A DNA stretch of 64,000 nt. Source: Planctopirus ephydatiae. Its GTDB lineage: Bacteria > Planctomycetota > Planctomycetia > Planctomycetales > Planctomycetaceae. How positions within the stretch are numbered: position 1 is the first letter of the stretch; the number at the start of each line of letters is the position of its first letter. The notes beneath the pieces are model-generated. The model made no database searches, was not told where the DNA came from, and worked only from the letters and a program-made list of their open reading frames with translations. The stretch spans positions 3,435,501 to 3,499,500 of the forward strand of contig NZ_CP036299.1 in assembly GCF_007752345.1 (NCBI RefSeq), written 5' to 3'. Shown here one piece after another: positions 40,296-49,128 of the stretch. A program made the position numbers and the translations under genes.

Positions 40296-41067
40296 TCTTT
40301 CCACTCTTCCTTCTGCGACAAGAACAGGCCACAGTTCTGCGCGCCTGCGAATTGCCGAAACCTTCCTTTCGGTGCAGGGGGAGGGTGCGCTGACGGGAGT
40401 TCAATCGTTTTTTATCCGCACGACGGGCTGCAACCTGCGCTGCTGGTTTTGCGATACTCCGTATACCTCGTGGACAGCCGAGGGAACTTGGCAGACCATT
40501 GATGAGTTGCTGGCGCAGGCCCTCGCCAGTGGAGTACAGCACGTCATTCTCACCGGGGGAGAACCCCTCCTTCAGCCGGCGATTGTCGAACTCAGCCACG
40601 CACTGAAGGCCGCCGGGCTCCATATCACTGTAGAAACGGCGGGAACGGCCGACCGACCCGTCGTGGCCGATCTCATGTCAATCAGCCCGAAGCTGGCGAA
40701 TTCTGATCCTGCCTACGCTCTCGAAGATTCACGGTCTTCTGTGGCGACTCTCGACTTAGAGAGTACTGCCGCCCTCCAGCATGCTCATCTTCGCTGGAAT
40801 TTGAAAACTCTCAAACGGCTGACGACTGACTACCCGTATCAGCTCAAATTTGTGATCGATACTCCCGCCGATCTGGATGCTCTTTCAGAGGCTCTTGCCG
40901 AACTGCCGCACGTTCCGCCGGAACATGTGTGGCTGATGCCCCAGGGGATCACACAGGAAGAACTCGCCTCGCGCGGAGCCTGGCTCAAGCCCCTCGCCGA
41001 GTCGCAAGGCTACAACTTCTGCCCCCGCCTCCACATCGAATGGTTCGGCCACCGCCGCGGTGTGTGA
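40285..41067 (+). CDS. queE: 7-carboxy-7-deazaguanine synthase
   Basis: 260 residues of radical-SAM enzyme with a cluster motif Cys49-Cys53-Cys56 (CNLRCWFC), preceded by the QueE signature [20 protein letters not shown]. It forms 7-carboxy-7-deazaguanine, the substrate of QueC, from carboxytetrahydropterin. It overlaps queC. The cassette array begins only 14 bp past its stop. Confidence 0.95.
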   Translation: MPTDLSTLPSATRTGHSSARLRIAETFLSVQGEGALTGVQSFFIRTTGCNLRCWFCDTPYTSWTAEGTWQTIDELLAQALASGVQHVILTGGEPLLQPAIVELSHALKAAGLHITVETAGTADRPVVADLMSISPKLANSDPAYALEDSRSSVATLDLESTAALQHAHLRWNLKTLKRLTTDYPYQLKFVIDTPADLDALSEALAELPHVPPEHVWLMPQGITQEELASRGAWLKPLAESQGYNFCPRLHIEWFGHRRGV

Positions 41068-41080
41068 AATTTTTCGCTCG

Positions 41081-41161
41081 GTAGGGCACTTCTTCCAGCA
41101 ATTACCTCTTATGCCGCTGGCACACAGGTACCTCGAAGACGAGCAACCTGTGCCACCCTGC
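41081..41161. repeat. 81-bp dispersed palindromic repeat, copy A
   Basis: Same 81-bp element as 49030-49110 and 49867-49947. Ends GTAGGGCAC and GTGCCACCCTGC pair imperfectly, and inner arms GGCACACAGGT / ACCTGTGCC pair too. It marks the left edge of the array, 14 bp after queE. Confidence 0.8.
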
Positions 41162-41202
41162 GAACGGTGTATGGCATAACATCTCAGAGTTCCCCGCTGC
41201 AC

Positions 41203-41293
41203 GCCGAACATCACGGTTAACCGGGCCGCCGCCACAAGGCCTTATTTTCAAAATCCATACAATCGGCGGCGCCGGTTCACCGCTTTGTTATTT
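41203..41293 (-). repeat. attC site 1
   Basis: 91 bp. Outer 7-mers GCCGAAC and GTTATTT; inner arms GGTTAACCGGGCCGCC and GGCGGCGCCGGTTCACC pair; central TTCAAAAT. Last attC of the array, following the GNAT gene. Confidence 0.8.
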
Positions 41294-41316
41294 GCATTAC
41301 GTGCTATTGAGAAGAG

Positions 41317-41853
41317 TCACCAGTATACAGGATCGTTGAGTGCGTTGACACAAGTGCAGACACCCGACAGTGCTTCAATGGACTGTCCATTGAGCGATCG
41401 ACCAAGCCAGCCTTCTGGTTGTGAAAGCCGAAAGGGGGCTCTAGTTTCCGTGGGAGATATTTGTTGAAAACCTACCTTCCGATAAAACTCCGGATCTCCA
41501 TACGTTAGCACGAAATCCACCCCTCGTTGCGTTAGGTCATTCAATCCATGGCAGATCAAATCCTGGCCAATGCCTTGACGCTGTCGGTCACTACACACGG
41601 CAACGGGAGCAAGGATGAATACAATGCGATTGTTGTCGAATTCGAGCCGCGTGAAGAAGATTGACGCAACCACGCAATCGCCGTCGACGGCTACGTAGTT
41701 GAATAAGTCGAGATGGTCCGTTGTCTCAAAAAGGTCTGCGGCGAGTTTGCCAATCAACGCACCTTCGGCTTCGCCTTCGGAATCGGCGAACACGGACGTG
41801 AAGAGATGCACGATGGCGTTTGCCTCTTCCGCGTTGTGGGGCCTGAAATTCAA
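41317..41853 (-). CDS. GNAT family N-acetyltransferase (cassette gene)
   Basis: 178 residues from a TTG at 41853 with AGAGGGG upstream; the frame is open to 42006 but that part is attC sequence. The GNAT acetyl-CoA loop reads RQRQGIGQDLI, and the C-terminal YGDPEFYRKVGF motif is common in YhbS-like acetyltransferases. It would acetylate a small molecule or protein N-terminus; the substrate is unknown. The start lies 17 bp from the core of attC 2 and the stop 24 bp from the core of attC 1, typical of a cassette gene. Confidence 0.8.
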   Translation of the reverse strand: MNFRPHNAEEANAIVHLFTSVFADSEGEAEGALIGKLAADLFETTDHLDLFNYVAVDGDCVVASIFFTRLEFDNNRIVFILAPVAVCSDRQRQGIGQDLICHGLNDLTQRGVDFVLTYGDPEFYRKVGFQQISPTETRAPFRLSQPEGWLGRSLNGQSIEALSGVCTCVNALNDPVYW

Positions 41854-41869
41854 TCGTTTCCCCTCTTGC

Positions 41870-41960
41870 ACATAATGACTAAGGTAACCCGGCCGCGGCC
41901 AGAAACCTTTGATTTCAGATTCCGCCCGATTCGCCGCTCGGGTTGACTGCCTTGTTCGGC
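41870..41960 (-). repeat. attC site 2
   Basis: 91 bp. Outer 7-mers ACATAAT (the conserved AAC is AAT here) and GTTCGGC; inner arms GGTAACCCGGCCGCGG and CCGCTCGGGTTGACTGCC. Between the GNAT and esterase cassettes. Confidence 0.72.
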
Positions 41961-42002
41961 TACGAAGTACGCGCAAATGCGAAATCGCTGGTCGGGCCTT
42001 GC

Positions 42003-42923
42003 TCACTTCTTGCGATCGGCATGAGTGCCTTTGAGAAAATCCAGTAATGCTTGCTCAGGGATTCCGCGCTCTGCACCATGCCCTTCATGCTGGACTTTGT
42101 AATGGATCACGTCGCCGTCGAGATAGCTGAAAACCTCCAAGTTGCCGCTGACTCGGGATGGCTCCGTGATCCTTTTCCCCTCATGTCCCATGTGACGGGC
42201 CCAAACAAACGTCGACTCTTCGGCGGCAACAAACGCCAGTTTGCCGTCTTTGCCTGGAATGGCTCTTGAAGGTCCGCCCATGTATGGAACGAGATCGTCT
42301 TTCAGACCCGAGATATTCATCAGTCGCTTGCCCTTAACGGGAGTCGCCGCAACTGTGTAATTGTTGTCATCGCCCTTGGCCTTGAAGTCCTTACCGTCGT
42401 ACTGCATCACATTAAGAGGACTGACGGCGCTGATGTAGTTGCGAACGTGTGACAGGTCGCTTTCGATCATCAGTTGATTCACCAGGGCTGATCCGTTGGA
42501 CGAGCCCATGATCGTAAAGTTCTCTGGATCGACGTTGTCCGCTTTGGCCAGCTTCCCAACAATCGCTTCGATGAATTCGCGATCATCAGCTTTGGATCGC
42601 TCGGCAACAATGTTCCAACTCTCGCGATAGCCCTGCGGAAACACTGTGATGTACTGGGACGCGATGGTCTTGCGGTGTCGGCCGAATCCTCGCATGGCTT
42701 CCCGTGCGTGACCGCCATTACCGTGTAGGAAGATGAAAACCGGAAGCCGATTCTTCCCGGCGTGTTCGGGAACATGGACGTAATACGGACGCTGAAAAGC
42801 CGTCTCCTGCGACCACGACTGAGTAATGACGTACTCGCCCGTGGTGACGGGATCGGCAGCGACAGATCCGGTTGCAGCAACGACGACAAATAAAACAGCA
42901 ATCCAGAGAGAATGAAACTGCAT
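42003..42923 (-). CDS. Secreted alpha/beta hydrolase, PHB-depolymerase/feruloyl-esterase-like (cassette gene)
   Basis: 306 residues from the ATG at 42923 (AAGGAAA upstream). A signal peptide (hydrophobic about 5-20, ending SVAA) is followed by an LHGNGGH oxyanion loop, nucleophile elbow MGSSNGS, acidic LKDDLVPY and a C-terminal HEGHG. The arrangement is that of LpqC/PHB-depolymerase-like esterases acting on exported ester substrates; the exact substrate is unknown. Cassette between attC 2 and attC 3. Confidence 0.75.
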   Translation of the reverse strand: MQFHSLWIAVLFVVVAATGSVAADPVTTGEYVITQSWSQETAFQRPYYVHVPEHAGKNRLPVFIFLHGNGGHAREAMRGFGRHRKTIASQYITVFPQGYRESWNIVAERSKADDREFIEAIVGKLAKADNVDPENFTIMGSSNGSALVNQLMIESDLSHVRNYISAVSPLNVMQYDGKDFKAKGDDNNYTVAATPVKGKRLMNISGLKDDLVPYMGGPSRAIPGKDGKLAFVAAEESTFVWARHMGHEGKRITEPSRVSGNLEVFSYLDGDVIHYKVQHEGHGAERGIPEQALLDFLKGTHADRKK

Positions 42924-43000
42924 GTTATGGTTTCCTTGCATTCATTACGGATGTTCCTGCTGTACTTTATCGTCATTGCAGTCAGAACTCGCTCCCGGCC

Positions 43001-43069
43001 AGCGAACGTGCGAGTTAACCGGAGCAGTGGGGCATGACCCACTGCTCCTGGTTGAACGAATGGTTAGGC
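43001..43069 (-). repeat. attC site 3 (short form)
   Basis: 69 bp, shorter than its neighbours. Outer 7-mers AGCGAAC and GTTAGGC; an 11-bp perfect stem GGAGCAGTGGG / CCCACTGCTCC; an unpaired T at 43049 splits the right arm, as expected for an extrahelical base. Confidence 0.82.
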
Positions 43070-43076
43070 GTCTCAC

Positions 43077-43550
43077 TCATGGAACAAGCGTGCTTCCGCA
43101 CAGCTCAACCCAATTTCGCCCACGAAATCTCGCTCCCAACGTGTGTTCCTCGTCCCACGGAACTCGATAACAAACTTCCGTCGCAAGCGCTCTGTCGAGT
43201 TCGACCACTACAACGGCCTCAACTTCTGCCATCCCGAGTGCCTCGCTACCATTGTGCACTTGCGGGAATCCGCTCGCTTCGATTTCGCCTTGGCGGGCTG
43301 CTTCAGCATACGGTTCATAGTGCTCGAATAACTCATGCATAAGCTGTGCTTCGACGCTCTTAAGGTCTGGACCAAAATTCTCTGCATGTCTGAGCGCGGC
43401 ATGATCTGGCCCCTTTCGCGTGCCTCCGATAATGAGCGGCACAACCGATCCATTAGGAAGCGCCATCTCACCGCGCCAGCAACCTCTAACCCACCTGAAG
43501 ACGCCAAGTGTGGGATGTTTGAAATCTTCTGTCTCGAATAGGCCGAACAT
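43077..43550 (-). CDS. Hypothetical cassette protein (DUF6985-like)
   Basis: 157 residues from the ATG at 43550, with GGAAGGG about 9 nt upstream. Two short beta strands (GVFRWVRGCWRGEMALPNGSV) precede a helical part (VEAQLMHELFEHYEPYAEAA) and a C-terminal strand-rich part. The layout resembles DUF6985-type proteins, often seen beside toxins as possible immunity proteins, but the match is by eye and weak. No signal peptide. Stop 8 bp from the core of attC 3. Confidence 0.6.
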   Translation of the reverse strand: MFGLFETEDFKHPTLGVFRWVRGCWRGEMALPNGSVVPLIIGGTRKGPDHAALRHAENFGPDLKSVEAQLMHELFEHYEPYAEAARQGEIEASGFPQVHNGSEALGMAEVEAVVVVELDRALATEVCYRVPWDEEHTLGARFRGRNWVELCGSTLVP

Positions 43551-43573
43551 TCGCAACTACCCTTCCCAGAGAC

Positions 43574-43664
43574 GCCTAACGACAGGTGTCACCCGGCCGC
43601 CGCCAAGTAACTCTCAATTCTTCACACACCCACCCGAACGGCGGCTCGCTTGCCCTGGTTCGGC
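43574..43664 (-). repeat. attC site 4
   Basis: 91 bp. Outer 7-mers GCCTAAC (a full RYYYAAC match) and GTTCGGC; inner CACCCGGCCGCCG pairs with CGGCGGCTCGCTTG imperfectly. Confidence 0.78.
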
Positions 43665-43824
43665 GATATCCAGCGTACACGACAGGTTCAGGTCGGTCAT
43701 TCCGGCTGTTGGTGCAACCTAGTAACCTAAGCCGCAGATGCGATCCAACGCCCATCTACTCCAGTGCTCCAACGCCCATAACTTCTTGAACTTGTATACG
43801 CTCTTGAAGTTGGACCGCCCGGAG

Positions 43825-44183
43825 TCATCCTTTGTACACGGTGAATGTTTCGACGACCAGTTCACCCTTCTCCTGACGGATCGTCAGGTGCGTGTCCTTG
43901 AACTTGTGGTCCCACGAGGCGGTGCCGTACTTCATCTCGGTGGCACCCGCCCAGTCATTGACCAAGCGCAACGTGACCTTACCCTGATCGAGCCGATCTC
44001 CGCGAAGGCCGCCCACGCCTGAACTTTCGTCCACCACTTACCCTTATTGGCGATCTCCAGGCGGGTCAGGCCGCGGGTCTTCTCATCAATGTTGACCCAC
44101 ATGCCCGCAAAGTCGTCGTCTGCGGCAGTCAACGACAAGCCGAGAAGCAGAGCGATCACGGACAGCGATAGGACGCGCTTCAT
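43825..44183 (-). pseudogene. Frameshifted gene for a small secreted protein (cassette gene)
   Basis: A start at 44183 with GGAGG 8 nt upstream gives a signal peptide (MKRVLSLSVIALLLGLSLTA) and DDFAGMWVNIDEKTRGLTRLEI. The frame is lost near 43975, and the other frame then continues DQGKVTLRLVND...HLTIRQEKGELVVETFTVYK to a stop at 43825. Restoring one base gives about 119 residues with an AW-x(8)-DQG joint of the right length for a family I know as xW(V/K)N.D..TRGITR...HAWG.C.P.DC.WG. So a single-base deletion is likely, either a real mutation or a sequence error. Confidence 0.72.
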
Positions 44184-44214
44184 CAGAATACCTCCGGGGT
44201 CAGTTGACTCCGTC

Positions 44215-44303
44215 GCCGAACGATCCATCTCAGCAGCCCCGCCCAGGGCGCTGAACTCAAAAACAACCTATGAGGCGGGGTCTGCTCCAGCGCCTGGTTC
44301 GGC
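44215..44303 (-). repeat. attC site 5
   Basis: 89 bp. Outer 7-mers GCCGAAC and GTTCGGC are perfect complements; arms CAGCAGCCCCGCC and GGCGGGGTCTGCT pair with one extrahelical base; central CTCAAAAAC. Confidence 0.82.
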
Positions 44304-44334
44304 CTCTTGGCGAGTCGCTGACTGGTTGCGAGCG

Positions 44335-45558
44335 CTATTTGACCGGCTTCGTTGCGACAAGTGCCTCGGCGAACGCTTGGCCGATGGGTGCCATAATCTT
44401 GGCCGCGCCGAGGTAGTGATAGCCGCCGTTGGAGACTCCTTTCAAGCGTTTCCATTCGTTCGCCGTGAAGTTCTCCGACATCAGCTTCATCTTGTTCTCC
44501 CACGCATCCGCCTTCGGATTCTGCTTCATCTCCTCGGCGACCTTCGCGTCCACCTTCGGCCAGTAGTTCTCCATCCGCTCCTGGAGCTTTCCGAGTTCGT
44601 CGTCCCAGAACGGGGCCGTTTCGACTGCCACCACGTTGCCCTTGAACTCGTCGAGTGCCGCCGCCTTCCGCTGGGCTTCGCGGAAGTGCTTCATCTCCCC
44701 CTTGTCGCCCTTCAATCCGTCGATGCCCATGACGCCGATGACGAACGGCAGCTTCGGGGCGGCCAGGTCTTTCCGCACGTCGCGGATGAAGTGGCCGAGC
44801 AGTTCGGCGTACAGGTCGTATCCGCCGGGTTGGTTCTGCTTGTCGTAGGTCCAGCCGGAAACGAGGTCGTTGAACCCCTGGAACCAGACGAACCCGGCCA
44901 ACTCGTACCCCTGTTTCTCGTCGTACTCGGGCACAACTCGCTTAATGTCCTTGAGGACTTTCTTGGTATGTGCGATCATCTCGCGGTAGATCATGCCGGT
45001 GGCTCTTTCCCTTTCAGCCTTTTCCTTCTTGAGATCGTCGCTGCGGTCCTTGTACTGTTCGAGTTCGTAATCACTCCACACATAAGGCCCCGCACTGGGC
45101 GGGAGGAAGTCGGTGTGCAGGCTCCGCCCACCCCATGAAGTCTTGATGATCAGCACCGGCTCCTTGAGGTGTTTCTCCATCGTGAGGCCGAAGGTGAACT
45201 CGGGCCCGATGTTGTTCTCGCCCCCCGCCCCGAACCCCGCGGTCAGCTTACCCTTCTGCTCCTTCATGTCGGCATAGGCGTCGCCGAGGCAGCCGACGGA
45301 GGTAATCCACACCTTCTCGCACACCGTCGGCTTTCCGTCCTTATCCCGCATCTCCTTGAGCAGAGGTGCGGTCTTCGGGTCGTCGGCCATTTCGTCGAAG
45401 GTCGACACGTTCGCGTGCCCCTGCATGTTCGACTGCCCGGCCAGGATGAACACTTTCAGAGGCTTGCCCGCGGCCCACGCACTGCTCGCGGTCGCGACTA
45501 GCACGAAGAAACAGAAACCGACAGTTATTGCGCGAAACCGGCTTTGTAACGGAATCAT
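44335..45558 (-). CDS. Secreted sialate-O-acetylesterase-like SGNH hydrolase (cassette gene)
   Basis: 407 residues; GAGG lies 7 nt before the ATG. A signal peptide (hydrophobic about 11-28, ASSAWAA) is followed by FILAGQSNMQG (SGNH nucleophile Ser), GGEN/IGPEFTFG, WFQGFND (block III) and a C-terminal GYHYLG (catalytic His). This is the DUF303/sialate acetylesterase family abundant in planctomycetes, acting on acetylated glycans. It is unusually long for a cassette gene. The base composition is richer in G/C than its neighbours: about 60% in 44881-44940, which I counted. This suggests a different donor. Confidence 0.85.
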   Translation of the reverse strand: MIPLQSRFRAITVGFCFFVLVATASSAWAAGKPLKVFILAGQSNMQGHANVSTFDEMADDPKTAPLLKEMRDKDGKPTVCEKVWITSVGCLGDAYADMKEQKGKLTAGFGAGGENNIGPEFTFGLTMEKHLKEPVLIIKTSWGGRSLHTDFLPPSAGPYVWSDYELEQYKDRSDDLKKEKAERERATGMIYREMIAHTKKVLKDIKRVVPEYDEKQGYELAGFVWFQGFNDLVSGWTYDKQNQPGGYDLYAELLGHFIRDVRKDLAAPKLPFVIGVMGIDGLKGDKGEMKHFREAQRKAAALDEFKGNVVAVETAPFWDDELGKLQERMENYWPKVDAKVAEEMKQNPKADAWENKMKLMSENFTANEWKRLKGVSNGGYHYLGAAKIMAPIGQAFAEALVATKPVK

Positions 45559-45618
45559 ACTAGTACCTCGCGAAAGGTGTGTAGATCAACGGGACGCTTG
45601 GGCCGGTCGCCTGCTGCC

Positions 45619-46431
<813 letters not shown>

Positions 46432-46435
<4 letters not shown>

Positions 46436-46522
46436 AACGACTGCCGTAACCGGGCACGCGCCAGTTCGGCCACCATGTCAAAAACGCCGGATCGCGTGCT
46501 CCGGTTCACGGCTTTGTTCTGC
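46432..46522 (-). repeat. attC site 7
   Basis: 91 bp. Outer 7-mers GCATAAC and GTTCTGC; arms CCGTAACCGGGCACGCG and CGCGTGCTCCGGTTCACGG; central ATGTCAAAAACG. Confidence 0.88.
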
Positions 46523-46934
46523 TACTGTCCTCGTTTGACGCTTCATTGTACCCAAGAAGTTTGATACGAACATCTTCGCTGTCGTCCGGGCTGTATGCGT
46601 GGTAGTGGTTCATGTCAGGAGTTCGTTGGACCCAAATGCGGCCGCAGCGTTCGCATTCCATGGTTGCCAAGGTTAGATCGAATAGGCGCGACGTTAAGAC
46701 ATCGTGAATCATGTGTCCCGCCGAAATGTCCAGCGGGTAAATATCATTGAAGTGTTTTCGTCGCCATCCAGCAATGTCTCCTCTTTCGGCATGCTGGAGA
46801 TAGTCATCAATCGTGTCGTGTATCGCAGTGAAGAACGCCTCGCCACTCTTGTCGGAGAGCAACCATCCGGACACGTCGTTCGGGCACTGCACGTCGGAGA
46901 TCACGTTACCGCAGGAGCAGGCGAGTTTGCTCAT
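46506..46934 (-). CDS. Hypothetical zinc-ribbon-like cassette protein
   Basis: About 142 residues from the ATG at 46934; a TTG at 46949 is also possible. Two Cys pairs (CSCGNV and CERCGRIW) suggest a zinc ribbon joining the ends. The middle is helical (AFFTAIHDTIDDYLQHAERGD). No family is recognised. The last five or six codons run into attC 7, so the C-terminus SSRTKP is encoded by the recombination site; cassette exchange at this point would change the tail. Confidence 0.62.
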   Translation of the reverse strand: MSKLACSCGNVISDVQCPNDVSGWLLSDKSGEAFFTAIHDTIDDYLQHAERGDIAGWRRKHFNDIYPLDISAGHMIHDVLTSRLFDLTLATMECERCGRIWVQRTPDMNHYHAYSPDDSEDVRIKLLGYNEASNEDSSRTKP

Positions 46935-46968
46935 TTGCGACTTGGCCAAATTGAGTGAAAAATTTGTG

Positions 46969-47060
46969 GCAGAACGTCAGCCATTACCCGGCACGCGCGA
47001 GCAACGCTTCCATGTCAAAAACGGCCGATCGCGTGCTCGGCGTGCATGGCTTTGTTATCC
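46969..47060 (-). repeat. attC site 8
   Basis: 92 bp. Outer 7-mers GCAGAAC and GTTATCC; inner CGGCACGCGCGAGC and GATCGCGTGCTCGGCG; central ATGTCAAAAACGG, nearly the same as in attC 7. Confidence 0.85.
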
Positions 47061-47068
47061 AGTCTGCG

Positions 47069-47533
47069 TCATCGCTTCAGGGTAAATGATGATACCTTTG
47101 TGCTGACGTCCGCGCTGGTTTCAAATGAGGTTGGCCTTTCACCCTTGCCCTCGGCAAGAAAGAGCTTTTCATCAACGATCTTGAAAATACACTTAAGTGT
47201 TCTTGTCTTTCCGTCACGATCCTTCTGAATCATATCGAGCTCATACGGTTCGGCCTTACCGCGTACGGCAATCCGACACTCAAATTTCATACCGTCCACG
47301 CGAGAGACGATCATCTTGTCGCCCTTGACAGTCTGCTCCATTCCCTGAAATCGAGTAGGAAGGCCATCTCCTTGGCGTTTTTCCCCTTCCATTTCTATTG
47401 ATTCCAGAATCCATGAGCCCTCGAGCTTGTGGAGTAAGACGTTCTGATCTTGATCGTCCTGGGCAGAAGCAAATGAAAAACAAAGCAAGACAACGGCAAA
47501 TTGGGCAGCGACGGCAATGAAACGCGAGTACAT
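47069..47533 (-). CDS. TIGR03067-family secreted protein (cassette gene)
   Basis: 154 residues from the ATG at 47533 (GAGG upstream). A signal peptide (hydrophobic FAVVLLCFSFASA) is followed by LEGSWILESIEMEGEKR, GDKMIVSR, PYELDMI and LKCIFKI-type segments, the pattern of the planctomycete TIGR03067 family with a lipocalin-like fold. Function unknown. The stop lies 9 bp from the core of attC 8. Its presence suggests that the cassette came from a planctomycete gene. Confidence 0.75.
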   Translation of the reverse strand: MYSRFIAVAAQFAVVLLCFSFASAQDDQDQNVLLHKLEGSWILESIEMEGEKRQGDGLPTRFQGMEQTVKGDKMIVSRVDGMKFECRIAVRGKAEPYELDMIQKDRDGKTRTLKCIFKIVDEKLFLAEGKGERPTSFETSADVSTKVSSFTLKR

Positions 47534-47568
47534 AGGAACCTCTTTCAGGCATGAGAATTTTCGGTAAT

Positions 47569-47659
47569 GGATAACGTCACGCATCACCGCGGTCGCGGCG
47601 AGTGATGCTCCATTGGAAAAACCGCCGACCCGCAGCTTAGGTGCATGCGATCATTATCC
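47569..47659 (-). repeat. attC site 9
   Basis: 91 bp. Outer 7-mers GGATAAC and ATTATCC (the conserved GTT is ATT). The pairing between the inner arms is weaker than in attC 6-8. It holds the stop of the next cassette gene. Confidence 0.65.
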
Positions 47660-48118
47660 GACGTTTTGCATCCACGGCGGAGGATCACCTCCTGGCTCAC
47701 GTGGTGCAATGTTGAACATGCGAAATGTGCAGCCATTTGCACAGTATACCCCAGGATGAATCCATTGGTCAGCCTTGAGTTGTTCGTCGCCAATCAATTC
47801 GGCGTAAGCGACAATTTCAGCACGTGTCGTTCTTCCGGGCAACGCCCAGAAAAGTTCCCCTCCACAGTAATCACAATGCGTCTGATTGAAGTCTAGAGGA
47901 TCAAATGTCCTATCGCGATGCTCGATTAAGCCCAGTCGCTCTAGAACCGTGTAGGCGCCAATTAATCCGCGATACTTTATCGTGAGAAAATCACGTCGGT
48001 CAAATGCAGATGATAGCGACCCCAAATTGCTGTTGACCCATTCACGCAGCGGTGGAACAGCCGGTGGCTTCTTTACGGCATTCTCTAGGTAGATGAGACA
48101 TTCGTCGCGAGTCAACAT
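47654..48118 (-). CDS. Hypothetical cassette protein with Cys pairs
   Basis: 154 residues; GTAGGAG lies 9 nt before the ATG. A helical N-terminal half (RDECLIYLENAVKK; FLTIKYRGLIGAYTVLERLGLIEH) precedes a CDYCGGELFW zinc-ribbon-like pair and a second pair GVYCANGCTF. The C-terminus is Pro-rich. No family is recognised. The stop TAA is in the core of attC 9. Confidence 0.62.
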   Translation of the reverse strand: MLTRDECLIYLENAVKKPPAVPPLREWVNSNLGSLSSAFDRRDFLTIKYRGLIGAYTVLERLGLIEHRDRTFDPLDFNQTHCDYCGGELFWALPGRTTRAEIVAYAELIGDEQLKADQWIHPGVYCANGCTFRMFNIAPREPGGDPPPWMQNVG

Positions 48119-48144
48119 TCAGTCGGCTCCTACAGTCGCATTTC

Positions 48145-48235
48145 GGTTAACCGCTAAGTTAACCCGGTGGTGGCCCAGAACCGTTAAGTTCAAAATCGGC
48201 CCGAGCCGCCGCTCGGGTTGACCGCCCTGTCAGTT
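48145..48235 (-). repeat. attC site 10
   Basis: 91 bp by analogy with attC 2. Outer 7-mers GGTTAAC and GTCAGTT (GTT is GTC here); inner AAGTTAACCCGGTGGTGGCC and CCGCTCGGGTTGACCGCC; central GTTCAAAATCGG. Confidence 0.7.
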
Positions 48236-48239
48236 GCCT

Positions 48240-48800
48240 TCACTTCTTCCTCGAGAGAACAAAGTTCTCCCATGCGGCGCCCTCTTTCAAATGCTTCTGA
48301 TAAAACGCTTTGAGCTCCTCAGTCGTGGCAGTTATGAGAAAGTCACCGTTGGGGAAAATCTGGTGCGTGATTACCGTTGGATCCGCTTTGAGCGTCCGCA
48401 ATAGCCACTGACGATTCAGAGTCCTGACTTGTAGTCTTGGCTGCCACTCGTCAACGACAATCGTGTTGTACCTTGGCACTTGCTGATTATTGTCCGCAGA
48501 TCCCAGGGTCAGGTATTGACTGTCTTCAATTCGGGACAAGAACGCGCGGCCTTCACACAAGGGCTCTTTTTGGTGCTCAGCGTTGACAACAAACCGGTAC
48601 GAGTTGTCGTCGTCAGACCACTTGCTGACGTCGAAAGTGAGCTTATGACGGCCCTCTACCGTTGTTTCCCATGTACCAACCAGCAAAGGTTCGTACACGA
48701 CTTCGTCTGGCATATGAATCGTACGTGTATGCGGAACACCACATCCTGTCAAAAGCAACACCACGCACACAGGCCATAGCCAACGAGTTGGTTTCGACAT
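48240..48800 (-). CDS. Putative lipoprotein (cassette gene)
   Basis: 186 residues from the ATG at 48800, with AAGGAGG upstream. The lipobox LLLTGC at residues 15-20 marks a lipoprotein signal peptide. The mature part is beta-rich (HKLTFDVSKWSDDDNSYRFV; LQVRTLNRQWLLRTL), with a final helical segment; it recalls lipocalin-like cassette proteins. The frame is open further upstream into the 295-bp repeat, but those codons match the repeat, not the gene. Function unknown. Confidence 0.72.
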   Translation of the reverse strand: MSKPTRWLWPVCVVLLLTGCGVPHTRTIHMPDEVVYEPLLVGTWETTVEGRHKLTFDVSKWSDDDNSYRFVVNAEHQKEPLCEGRAFLSRIEDSQYLTLGSADNNQQVPRYNTIVVDEWQPRLQVRTLNRQWLLRTLKADPTVITHQIFPNGDFLITATTEELKAFYQKHLKEGAAWENFVLSRKK

Positions 48801-48815
48801 CACGCCTCCTTGTAA

Positions 48816-49110
48816 CGCAGTGTGGCCCAGTTTGACTGTACTCAGTCTACCTGGGTGGCAATGCCACAAGAGGTTAACGAGATTGAGATGAGCTTGCCAA
48901 AAGTTTTTCAATCCATTGGCAGCGTGATCGAGGCTGAAACTCTGTTTTCTTACGAGATATCAAAGCCAAAATAAGGCTCTGACAGAGCGGCAACTCATAC
49001 AACAACCCACCTGAGAACCCGAGGAACCTGCAGGGCACTTCTTCCAGCAAAAACCTCGTCTGCCACTGGCACACAGGTCGCTCGACGACGAGCCACCTGT
49101 GCCTCCCTGC
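48816..49110. repeat. 295-bp direct repeat, copy 1
   Basis: Aligns with 49654-49947 from CGCAGTGTGGCCCAG to CCCTGC, about 80% identical by eye. It starts with a palindrome (GTGTGGCCCAG / CTGGGTGGCA) and ends with the 81-bp palindromic element (49030-49110). It fills the gap between two cassette genes where an attC would be expected. Confidence 0.88.
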
Positions 49111-49128
49111 AGTTGGTTCGGTCATGGG

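Noticed and set aside
43738-43824. Extra attC between attC 4 and the frameshifted gene
   Set aside because: It has short repeats (CAACGCCCAT twice) and a small AACTTC/GAAGTT hairpin, but no core 7-mers or arms like the other sites.
44047-45138. Long plus-strand open frame (363 codons) opposite the sialate-acetylesterase-like gene
   Set aside because: It is antisense to a gene with signal peptide, ribosome site and complete SGNH motifs. Its Leu/His/Arg-rich, featureless translation is what a GC-rich antisense frame gives.
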